Of a DNA stretch of 35,379 nt, positions 9,264 through 15,645 are shown piece by piece (the first letter of the stretch is position 1; each line of letters begins with the position of its first letter). The DNA lies in contig CASEEV010000026.1 of assembly GCA_949287065.1 (NCBI GenBank), forward strand, positions 1 to 35,379, read 5' to 3'. Below the pieces are notes generated by a model. The model saw nothing but the letters and a program-made list of their open reading frames with translations, did not search any database and had not been told where the DNA came from. Source of the DNA: an uncultured Collinsella sp. (GTDB lineage Bacteria; Actinomycetota; Coriobacteriia; Coriobacteriales; Coriobacteriaceae). Position numbers and translations under genes: made by a program.

Positions 9264-10007
9264 ATGGCGGGAATCGCAAGCATTGAGGTGCCGCGTTCGG
9301 GTGGCCGCGCCGAGAACGAGATGCGCCCGGTCAAGCTCACGCGCGGCGTGATGAAAAACGCGCTCGGGAGCTGCCTGGCCGAGTTCGGCGACACGTGCGT
9401 GCTCTGCGCGGCGACCATCGAGGACGGCGTTCCGGGATGGCGCAAGGCGAGCAGGCAGGGCTGGGTCACCGCCGAGTACGCCATGCTTCCCGCCAGCACC
9501 AACCGCCGCACCAAGCGAGAGACCGGCCAGCGCAAGGGCCGCAGCCAAGAGATCGAGCGGCTCATCGGGCGCAGCCTGCGCACAGTTGTGAACATGCGGG
9601 CCTTGGGCGAGGTGACGGTCACGGTCGACTGCGACGTTATCCAGGCTGACGGCGGCACGCGCACGGCCAGCGTGACGGGCGCGTGGGTTGCGCTGCACGA
9701 CGCGCTGTGGACCTGGGTCGAGGCGGGGCGCATTCCGCGCATGCCGCTCACCGGCCAGGTGGCGGCCGTCTCCATGGGCATGGTCGACGGGCGCCTGCTG
9801 CTCGACCTCGACTACCGCGAGGACAGCCGTGCCGAGGTCGACATGAACCTCGTGGGCACCGAGTCCGGCGAGTTTATCGAGGTCCAGGGCACCGGCGAGC
9901 GCACGCCGTTCTCGCGCGAGCGCTTGAGCGGCCTTCTCGACCTCGGCGAGAAGGGCATTGCGGAGCTTATCGCCCTGCAAAACGAGGTGACGGGCTTCAG
10001 GAGCTAG
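9264..10007 (+). CDS. rph: Ribonuclease PH
   Basis: A 247-residue phosphorolytic 3'-5' exoribonuclease that trims tRNA 3' ends. Family features are RPVKLTRGVMKNALGSCLAEFGDT near the N-terminus, the basic loop ASTNRRTKRETGQRKGRSQEIERLIGRSLR, and the phosphate-binding, catalytic segment VDCDVIQADGGTRTASVTGA. The C-terminal EVQGTGERTPFSRERL is also conserved. AAAGGA precedes ATG 9264. murI-rph adjacency occurs in many bacteria, often with rdgB next; here rdgB is 7 kb further on, and an HAD gene follows instead. Confidence 0.96.
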   Translation: MAGIASIEVPRSGGRAENEMRPVKLTRGVMKNALGSCLAEFGDTCVLCAATIEDGVPGWRKASRQGWVTAEYAMLPASTNRRTKRETGQRKGRSQEIERLIGRSLRTVVNMRALGEVTVTVDCDVIQADGGTRTASVTGAWVALHDALWTWVEAGRIPRMPLTGQVAAVSMGMVDGRLLLDLDYREDSRAEVDMNLVGTESGEFIEVQGTGERTPFSRERLSGLLDLGEKGIAELIALQNEVTGFRS

Positions 10008-10061
10008 GCGCGCCGTTCTCGGTACAATAGGAGCAGCAACGACGCTCGAGAAAGGTCTCAT

Positions 10062-11012
10062 ATGTCAGAAACCGCCGCGCGTGAACTTCTCGCCCCCGAA
10101 ACGCTTCCCGCCCGCCCCGAGGGCGCGCTCAAGGAGCGCCTTGCCAAGGTGCGCTATGTCTTTACCGACCTCGACGCCACGATGCTCGCGCCGGGCTCGA
10201 CGGTCATGGCCGACAGCGCGGGCAATCCGTCTGCCGCGCTGCCCGACGTGCTCGTGGACCTCAAGCGCGCCGGGGTGTCGGTTATTCCCGTGTCGGGCCG
10301 CAACCGCTCGATGCTGCAGGAAGACTGCCGCATCCTCGGCCTCAACACGTACATCGGCGAGATGGGCGGTCTTATCATGACCGACCTCAAGGCCGACCGC
10401 TGGTCGTACTTCACCGCCGACATGGCCTACGACCCGTCGTGCGGGCTCACGCCGCACCAGGTGATCGAGCAGACGGGCATCTGCCGTCGTATCCTCGAGC
10501 GCTGGCAGGGCCTTATCGAGTACCACAACGACATGGGCCCGGGGTTCAAGCACCGCGAGGTTACGGTCACGTACCGCGGCGACGTTGACGACGACAAGTT
10601 CCGTGCCATGCTCGGCGAGTCGGGCTTGGATCTCCAGCTTGCCGACAATGGGTACGTGAACCGCATCTCCAAGCCCACGACGCTCGCCATTCCCGACGAT
10701 GGCACGCGCTGCCGCAGCCTCCACATCATCCCCAAGGGTCTTACCAAGGGCAGGGGCGTGCGCCGTTGCATGCACATCATGGGAATCAAGCCGGAGGAGG
10801 GCCTTGCCATCGGCGACGCTCCGTCCGACTTCCTCATGGGCCGCAAGGTCGACAACTTCATCCTCATGAAGAACGGCCTGCCGCACCCCGGCGTGCAGAA
10901 GGCGCTCGACCACGAGATGCGCCACCATCCCGGCCGCACGCTCGTCTCGTCCGACGTTACGATCGACGGCTGGGTAGCGGCAATGCGCAGCATCCTCGCC
11001 GCCAAGGAGTAG
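10062..11012 (+). CDS. HAD-superfamily phosphatase (Cof-like, second copy)
   Basis: A 316-residue HAD hydrolase. Motif I is FTDLDATML, motif II is VIPVSGRNRSMLQ, and the Mg2+ motif is AIGDAPSDFLMG. The C2-type cap lies between about residues 105 and 215, with KGLTKGRGVRRCMHIMG providing the motif III lysine. It differs clearly from the HAD protein at 7422-8318, so it is not a recent duplicate. The substrate is unknown; sugar phosphates are the usual guess. GAGAAAGG precedes ATG 10062. The tRNA-Val promoter starts directly after the stop, and no hairpin terminator is visible between them. Confidence 0.85.
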   Translation: MSETAARELLAPETLPARPEGALKERLAKVRYVFTDLDATMLAPGSTVMADSAGNPSAALPDVLVDLKRAGVSVIPVSGRNRSMLQEDCRILGLNTYIGEMGGLIMTDLKADRWSYFTADMAYDPSCGLTPHQVIEQTGICRRILERWQGLIEYHNDMGPGFKHREVTVTYRGDVDDDKFRAMLGESGLDLQLADNGYVNRISKPTTLAIPDDGTRCRSLHIIPKGLTKGRGVRRCMHIMGIKPEEGLAIGDAPSDFLMGRKVDNFILMKNGLPHPGVQKALDHEMRHHPGRTLVSSDVTIDGWVAAMRSILAAKE

Positions 11013-11032
11013 CCTTCTCGCCGGTGATTCGC

Positions 11033-11038
11033 TATACT
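11033..11038 (+). promoter_or_regulatory. -10 box of tRNA-Val
   Basis: TATACT ends ten bases before the mature tRNA. No good -35 hexamer is present 17 bases upstream. Confidence 0.55.
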
Positions 11039-11048
11039 ATTCACCCAC

Positions 11049-11121
11049 GGGCGATTGGCGCAACGGTCAGCGCAGGTGCTTTACACGCACAAGGCTGGGG
11101 GTTCGAATCCCTCATCGCCCA
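11049..11121 (+). tRNA. tRNA-Val (anticodon TAC)
   Basis: A full cloverleaf: acceptor GGGCGAT/ATCGCCC, D-stem GCGC/GCGC, anticodon loop TTTACAC (TAC at 11082-11084, reading GUA), T-arm GGGGG-TTCGAAT-CCCTC, discriminator A11121. The top pair of the anticodon stem (G11075/A11091) is mismatched. CCA is not encoded; the next bases are CCC. Its 3' tail is repeated twice further downstream. Confidence 0.95.
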
Positions 11122-11134
11122 CCCATAGACTCGT

Positions 11135-11166
11135 AAATGCCCGGGGCATGCAACCCGGGCATTTTT
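11135..11166 (+). terminator. Terminator hairpin of tRNA-Val
   Basis: AAATGCCCGGG pairs with CCCGGGCATTT and is followed by more T residues. Confidence 0.9.
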
Positions 11167-11314
11167 GTGCCTGTTGCAGGGATTCGAACTCCGTTGGGGG
11201 CGCGAGCGTTAAGCGGATGCGGAGCATCCGTAGCGAGCGCGCGAGGGCGCGGTGTACCCGAGCGGCCGCGCGGCGCAGCCGCGCCGAATCCCTCATCGCC
11301 CACCATAGGTATGC

Positions 11315-11346
11315 AAACGCCCGGACTGCGGTGTCCGGGCGTTTTT
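11315..11346 (+). terminator. Terminator hairpin of second tail module
   Basis: AAACGCCCGGAC pairs with GTCCGGGCGTTT, with TT following. Arm sequences differ from the first module, but the structure is kept. Confidence 0.8.
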
Positions 11347-11458
11347 CGTGCCTGCCCCGGGGGTTCGAACCCCGCTGGGGGCGCGAGCGCGAGGAGCGCC
11401 TGAACGGCCGCGCGGCGCAGCCGCGCCGAATCCCTCATCGCCCACCGCCGAGAGAAGC

Positions 11459-11485
11459 GCCTGGGCCTGTACTGCCCAGGCCTTT
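11459..11485 (+). terminator. Hairpin of third tail module
   Basis: GCCTGGGC pairs with GCCCAGGC around a 7-nt loop, followed by CTTTG. The T run is weaker than in the other two modules. Confidence 0.55.
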
Positions 11486-11529
11486 GCCCTATGTGCCCGC
11501 TACTCGAATCGCGGGTCTCCCAGGGCTAG

Positions 11530-11669
11530 ACAGACATTAAGAAGTCCTCAGTTTTCTTGGCTGAACGACAACAGACATGAGCAAAACCTCGTTTTGCGGC
11601 TGAAAAGTGAGGATTTGCTCATGTCTATGAGAGGCTCGGGCCGCAAAGCGAGGTTTTCTTAATGTCTGT
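11530..11669. repeat. 140-bp foldback element with 41-bp-spaced units
   Basis: ACAGACAT occurs at 11530 and 11571. Its reverse complement occurs 41 bp apart on the other side, ending at about 11626 and 11669. The outer arms ACAGACATTAAGAA / TTCTTAATGTCTGT are perfect, and the inner arms AGACATGAGCAAA / TTTGCTCATGTCT are perfect. Each unit continues into a CCTC..TTTGCGGC-like stretch. The composition is more A+T-rich than the surroundings. The whole could form a long imperfect hairpin. No gene is seen. Confidence 0.8.
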
Positions 11670-11691
11670 TTCATCAGGTCTGGTGCCTGGC

Positions 11692-12022
11692 GCCGCATTG
11701 TCCAGGCTTGGGAGAAGCGAGGGCGGAGGTCCACGGGCTCGATGCGGGCTGCTCGCGCATCGTCCTGGCTTGGGAGGGTTTCGGCTTTGCGGGACGGGAA
11801 AGGGTGGCTTACTGACGCATTTTCTCGCTTTGGGAGAAAATGACTGGAACAAGAACCTTGCTTGGGAGAACGGCCGAGAAGCGCCGGTTGAACTACCTGC
11901 GAAAATGTCAGGCAGCACATCTTTCGCAACCTGGGCATCTCTCCCAAGCCGGGACGTTGCGCAGGAAAGCAGAGAAAACCGCTCCGCGAAGGACGGAGTT
12001 CTCCCAAAGCGGGTCGATGCGC
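11692..12022. repeat. Forward and inverted copies of a ~25-bp TTGGGAG repeat
   Basis: Four forward copies of a unit resembling GCGCATCGTCCTGGCTTGGG plus AG lie at about 11692, 11755, 11814 and 11848. Two inverted copies lie at 11939-11962 and 11999-12022. TGGGAG cores are spaced 62, 60 and 32 bp in the forward half, and the inverted cores 60 bp apart. The centre (about 11898-11929) is a hairpin, TGCGAAA to TTTCGCA. The copies are degenerate. There is no credible coding sequence on either strand; long open frames here are by-products of composition. Confidence 0.7.
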
Positions 12023-12171
12023 GCGCGGTTGGCCTGAGAAGAAGGCGTGCCGCGATGCGGCTCATCGAGCAGCGCCCCGTTTTGCTGCGCGGGCCTCTTC
12101 TGTGGCTTTTCCGCGCGGCTCACATGGGCTCGTACTTCGCCGCCAGTGGAGGAGGCGCATCCTCGTGCCGC
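12023..12171. other. Spacer between repeat region and GH4 terminators
   Basis: I see no gene, clear promoter or strong repeat in this stretch. Confidence 0.4.
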
Positions 12172-12208
12172 AAAAAGAGGGGCGCGCGATCTGGTCGCAC
12201 GCCCCTCT
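12172..12208 (-). terminator. Strong terminator downstream of the GH4 gene
   Basis: On the minus strand AGAGGGGCGTGCG pairs with CGCGCGCCCCTCT (one G-U pair) and runs into TTTTTG. Confidence 0.85.
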
Positions 12209-12212
12209 CGGG

Positions 12213-12237
12213 AAAAGGCTCTGCGCCGCTGAGCCTT
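12213..12237 (-). terminator. First of two tandem terminators after the GH4 gene
   Basis: On the minus strand AAGGCTC pairs with GAGCCTT followed by TTCC. It begins four bases after the stop codon; the stronger hairpin at 12172-12208 backs it up. Confidence 0.65.
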
Positions 12238-12240
12238 GCT

Positions 12241-13635
12241 CTAACGTCCCTCGGCGAGAAGCTCGCGGACCTTGGCGTCCTTGATCTCAACGCCGTCGGC
12301 TTTGAGCTTGGCGATGGCGTCGGCAAACTGCGGCAGGTACTTCTCGTGTGCGATGAGGAGCTCGTTGAGAACCTGGACGGCCTCCTTGCCGTTCTCGACC
12401 ATGGGGTTGATGCAGAAGGCCTCGAGCGCTTTGCCGTAGTCGCCCGAGATGGCGGCGTCGAGGACGCACTCTTCCATGGCCTTCATGAGCTGCAGCCAAC
12501 CGCGCTCGAAGGAGTTCATGGCGCCCCAGGCGATCGGCTCGGCGCCGCGCGCGCCGATAAGGGCAGAGACCTCGACGATGGAGTCGGGCGGCAGGCAGGG
12601 CACCGCGCCGCGGTTCTCGGTCGAGACCACCATGTGAGTCTTGCTGTCGTTGTAGATGGCGCAGATCGTCTCGCATGCGGCGTCGGAGTAATGGGCGCCG
12701 CCGCGCTCGGCCAGCTGCTCGGGTTTGTGGTCGAGCGCGGGGTCGCGGTACAGCTCGAAGAGCTCGTCCTCGACCTTCTTGACGTGCTCGGCGCGGCTGT
12801 CGTTCTTCTCGAAGTCCTCGATGCAGGTCTTGAGCATCTCGTGTGCCATGTAGTAGTAGCGGTGGTAGCCGCACGGCAGAAGGCCGGTGGCGCTCAACAG
12901 CTCCTCGTTGAAGGGCTCGTCATGGATGTTGGCGGGCATACCGTTGTCGGGGTCGTTCAGGCGCGCGATGATGTCCTGCGTGACCTCGCGGCCGTGCTGA
13001 TCGTAGACCTTGTGCCAGTGGAAGTGGTTGAGGCCGGCGAAGCGGAAGGTAAGGCGCGGGTCGTTCTCCTCGTAGCCGATGAGCTTGGGCTCGTCCATCA
13101 TGGCGCCGACGGGTACGTTGCACAGGCCGATGGTCTTCTTCCAGCCGAACCGCTTGATGGCGGCCTCGGTCACCATGCCGGAGGGGTTGGTGAAGTTGAT
13201 GAGCCACGCGTCGGGGCAGAGCTCGCGCATGTCGTCGATGATCTGGCCGATCACGGGAACCGTGCGGAAGGCCTTGAACATGCCGCCCGCGCCGTTGGTC
13301 TCCTGGCCGAGCATGCCGTGGGATAGCGGGATGCGCTCGTCTTTGATGCGCGCGTAGAGCAGGCCCACGCGGAACTGCGTGGTTACGAAGTCGGCGCCGG
13401 GAAGCGCCTCGCGGCGGTCGAGCGTGGTGTGCACAGTCACGTCGTAGGGGCTCGCGTCCCACATGCGCTGCGCCATGGCGGACACGATGTTGAGCTTCTC
13501 CTTGCCGTCCTCGATGTCGACGAGCCAGATCTCGCGGATCGGGAGCTTGTCGTAGCGCTTGATGAAGCCCTCCATGAGCTCGGGGGTGTAGCTCGAGCCA
13601 CCGCCGATGGTCACGATCTTAACGCCGTCAGCCAT
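12241..13635 (-). CDS. GH4-family 6-phospho-glycosidase (6-phospho-beta-glucosidase type)
   Basis: A 464-residue NAD+- and Mn2+-dependent family 4 glycoside hydrolase. The N-terminal dinucleotide-binding signature is VTIGGGSSYTPELMEGFI. The metal-site cysteine lies in GLCNVPVGAMM, the conserved NP in INFTNPSGMVTEAA, and the metal-site histidine in GLNHFHWHKVY. The family opens 6-phospho-glycosides by an oxidation-elimination mechanism in the cytoplasm, after PTS uptake. NPSG and the overall sequence favour the CelF/LicH beta-glucosidase branch over the alpha-glucosidase branch. ATG 13635 is chosen because AAGGGA lies seven bases upstream; the frame is open 62 codons further without an alternative site. 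No PTS genes adjoin, so the natural substrate is uncertain. Two tandem terminators follow. Confidence 0.9.
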   Translation of the reverse strand: MADGVKIVTIGGGSSYTPELMEGFIKRYDKLPIREIWLVDIEDGKEKLNIVSAMAQRMWDASPYDVTVHTTLDRREALPGADFVTTQFRVGLLYARIKDERIPLSHGMLGQETNGAGGMFKAFRTVPVIGQIIDDMRELCPDAWLINFTNPSGMVTEAAIKRFGWKKTIGLCNVPVGAMMDEPKLIGYEENDPRLTFRFAGLNHFHWHKVYDQHGREVTQDIIARLNDPDNGMPANIHDEPFNEELLSATGLLPCGYHRYYYMAHEMLKTCIEDFEKNDSRAEHVKKVEDELFELYRDPALDHKPEQLAERGGAHYSDAACETICAIYNDSKTHMVVSTENRGAVPCLPPDSIVEVSALIGARGAEPIAWGAMNSFERGWLQLMKAMEECVLDAAISGDYGKALEAFCINPMVENGKEAVQVLNELLIAHEKYLPQFADAIAKLKADGVEIKDAKVRELLAEGR

Positions 13636-13805
13636 GTTGCATCCCTTCTCGTGAGCGGGCCCCGCGCCCGCATCCCTGCCCACAGCTTGCCCCACGCGTG
13701 TGCGCCAGGCAAGGCACAGGCAACAGGTTGATACATCTTTTCGGCGTCTTGGGTGGTTTGCAGGGCGACGGTGATACGTATTGGCACATATGGCGGAGAA
13801 CAGCA

Positions 13806-13840
13806 AAGCGCAGCGCGGCACAATGCCAGGCGCTGCGCTT
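13806..13840. terminator. Bidirectional hairpin between the GH4 gene and murE
   Basis: AAGCGCAGCGC pairs with GCGCTGCGCTT. T residues follow on the plus strand (CTTTTG) and a shorter run on the minus strand (TTTGCTG). It probably ends the minus-strand murE transcript. The rest of 13636-13906 shows no gene. Confidence 0.7.
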
Positions 13841-13906
13841 TTGCCAGTTGCGTAACGGTTTTGGCGCGGGGCGCGCCGCCCCTCGGGGCGCTGCGCCTGT
13901 GGCCGC

Positions 13907-15508
13907 CTACCCGAGGATCTCGCGGCCGAGCCGGCTCAGAACCTGGGCGTCGCCCTCGTAGGGCACGGCGCCCTCGGCGCGGAGCATGCGCGTCTCGTGG
14001 CCCTTGCCGGCAACGGCCACCACGGCGGGTCCGGTGCAGCCGAGAAGGGCGGTGCGGATGGCCTCGGTGCGGTCGAGAACCACGCGCGCGTTGCCGTTGC
14101 CCTCGGCCTCGATGAAGCGCATGATCGTGGCGCAGATGTCGGCGGGATCCTCTTTGCCGGGGTCGTCCTCGGTGACGACGATGCGGTCCGCCAGCTTGCC
14201 GGCGGCTGTTCCCATGCCCTCGCGGCGCTCGATGCCCTTGGTGCCCGTGGCGCCGAACACCACGACGACCTCGCGGCCGGGATAGCGGCTGCGCAGATTG
14301 GTGAGCAGCGCCTCGAGGCTGCCGCCGTTGTGGGCGTAGTCGACGATGCCCACAACCTGGTCGCCAGGCATGTCGACGACCTGCATGCGGCCGGGCACGC
14401 GTACGTCGGCAAGGCCGTGCACGATGCTCTCCTCGCTGATGTGGAGCGCCTCGGCGCAGGCGATGGCCGACAGCGCGTTGGAGATGTTGAAGTCGGCCAT
14501 CGAGGGCACCTCGACCTCGGCGATGAAGCGCGGAGTGCGCACGCGGGCCAGTGTGGCCATGCGGTCCTCGAGCGGCGTCTGGGCCATGAGGTACACGTCG
14601 GCGCGGGCGTCGGTCATGGAGTACGTAATGGTTTTGCGGCAACGTGAGGCAGCGGCGAGAATTTCGTCAACGTGGTCGGTGTCGAGATTGACCACGGCCT
14701 GGTCGCAGCGCCTGAACAGCAGGAGCTTGGAGGAGAAGTAATCCTCGAACGTGGGGTGCTCTATCGGCGAGATGTGGTCCTCGCTGATGTTCAGAAACGC
14801 GCCGACGGCAAAGTGCACGCCGATCACGCGGCCGTACTTGAGCGCCTGGCTCGACGCCTCCATCACGACCTCGCGCGCGCCCGCTTCGCGCGCGTTGGCG
14901 AGGTGCTGCTCCAGCTCGATCGGCTCGGGCGTGGTGAGCTTGGACGGGCCGGACTCGATGCCGTCGTCAAACTCGATGGTCGAGAAGATCGGGGTGCGCG
15001 TGGTGCCCAGGCGATGCGCTTCCGCGTCGAGGATGCCCTTGAGGTAGTAAGAGCTCGTCGTCTTGCCCTTGGTGCCGGTGTAGGCGCAGACGGCCAGATC
15101 GTCTGCGGGGTGGCCGTACGCCTCGGCGGCAATGAGCCCCATGGCGCGGCGAATATCGGAGACGAGCAGGCAGGACAGGGCGACGCCGCGGTACGCGCGC
15201 TCGGAGACGTAGGCAACCGCGCCCTGGGCGGCCGCCTGCTCGAGATAGCTCTGCTTGAACGCGGCGCCCTTGCAGATGAAGAGCGTGTCGGGCACGACGG
15301 TGCGCGAGTCGTAGGTTACATGGCAGATGCGCTGCCCCAGCCAGCCGGAGCCGCCGCGAATAGCAAGCAAGAGGTCGTTGGCGTCCAAAACGCGCGCGTA
15401 GCGCACGAGCGTCGTGCGGAGCTGCGCCGCGGGCTGGACAGCAGGGGCAGCATGCTCCTCAGGCTTTTGGGACGGCGCGGTGGGGTCGGACGAGAACTCG
15501 CTGCTCAC
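13907..15508 (-). CDS. murE: UDP-MurNAc-tripeptide synthetase, MurE family (paralogue 1)
   Basis: A 533-residue Mur ligase adding the third amino acid to UDP-MurNAc-L-Ala-D-Glu in the cytoplasm. The P-loop is TGTKGKTT (residues 144-151). The central signature EDHISPIEHPTFEDYFSSKL resembles Lys-type MurE of Firmicutes, and includes the lysine expected to be carbamylated. The C-terminal domain has VDYAHNGGSLEALL and VVFGATGTKG. The residue-selecting loop reads TEDDPGKEDP, close to the DDPNxEDP seen in Lys-adding enzymes and unlike the DNPR of diaminopimelate enzymes. An extra ~30-residue Pro/Ala-rich N-terminus is present. The start is GTG 15508 with GAGGAG upstream. It lies 137 bp downstream of a second MurE paralogue in the same direction. 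L-Lys or L-Orn specificity is inferred. Confidence 0.87.
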   Translation of the reverse strand: MSSEFSSDPTAPSQKPEEHAAPAVQPAAQLRTTLVRYARVLDANDLLLAIRGGSGWLGQRICHVTYDSRTVVPDTLFICKGAAFKQSYLEQAAAQGAVAYVSERAYRGVALSCLLVSDIRRAMGLIAAEAYGHPADDLAVCAYTGTKGKTTSSYYLKGILDAEAHRLGTTRTPIFSTIEFDDGIESGPSKLTTPEPIELEQHLANAREAGAREVVMEASSQALKYGRVIGVHFAVGAFLNISEDHISPIEHPTFEDYFSSKLLLFRRCDQAVVNLDTDHVDEILAAASRCRKTITYSMTDARADVYLMAQTPLEDRMATLARVRTPRFIAEVEVPSMADFNISNALSAIACAEALHISEESIVHGLADVRVPGRMQVVDMPGDQVVGIVDYAHNGGSLEALLTNLRSRYPGREVVVVFGATGTKGIERREGMGTAAGKLADRIVVTEDDPGKEDPADICATIMRFIEAEGNGNARVVLDRTEAIRTALLGCTGPAVVAVAGKGHETRMLRAEGAVPYEGDAQVLSRLGREILG

Positions 15509-15645
15509 GATGGCTCCTCGAAGATCGTTGTACGAGCGGCACAGGCTCTCGCCCGCGCCGCGGTCTTATCGATCTTCAATAATCCTTCAGTTCTCTGGGG
15601 TATGCAAGGAGACGCGCCGGGAGCGCCCGAGTATGCGCGCGATCT

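Larger units (their letters stand above)
11104..11520 (+). repeat. Array of tRNA-Val 3'-tail modules, each with its own hairpin
   Basis: The 20-mer CGAATCCCTCATCGCCCACC, covering the 3' half of the T-arm plus the acceptor strand, occurs three times: 11104-11123 (inside the tRNA), 11285-11304 and 11427-11446. Each copy is followed by a different-sequence terminator-like hairpin (11135-11166, 11315-11346, 11459-11485) and then by a T-arm-like element centred on TCGAA (11178-11192, 11359-11373, about 11501-11512). Copies 2 and 3 are each directly preceded by the hairpin GCGCGGC-GCA-GCCGCGC. Spacings are 181 and 142 bp. The spacers are related but diverged, so the array is not a recent duplication. 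No protein gene is credible here. Confidence 0.85.

Noticed and set aside
11104-11446. Ordinary integrated genetic element with tRNA attL/attR sites
   Set aside because: The intervals between tail copies are only 142-181 bp, hold no integrase or cargo, and contain terminators. A degenerate non-autonomous element remains possible and is reported as a finding.
11055-11540. Open frames across the tRNA-Val tail array
   Set aside because: They are made of tRNA and terminator sequence; peptides such as GSNPSSPT are the translated T-arm.
11662-13326. A 554-codon plus-strand open frame through the repeat region and into the GH4 gene
   Set aside because: It crosses degenerate inverted repeats and then runs antisense to a clear GH4 enzyme. 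No motif supports it.
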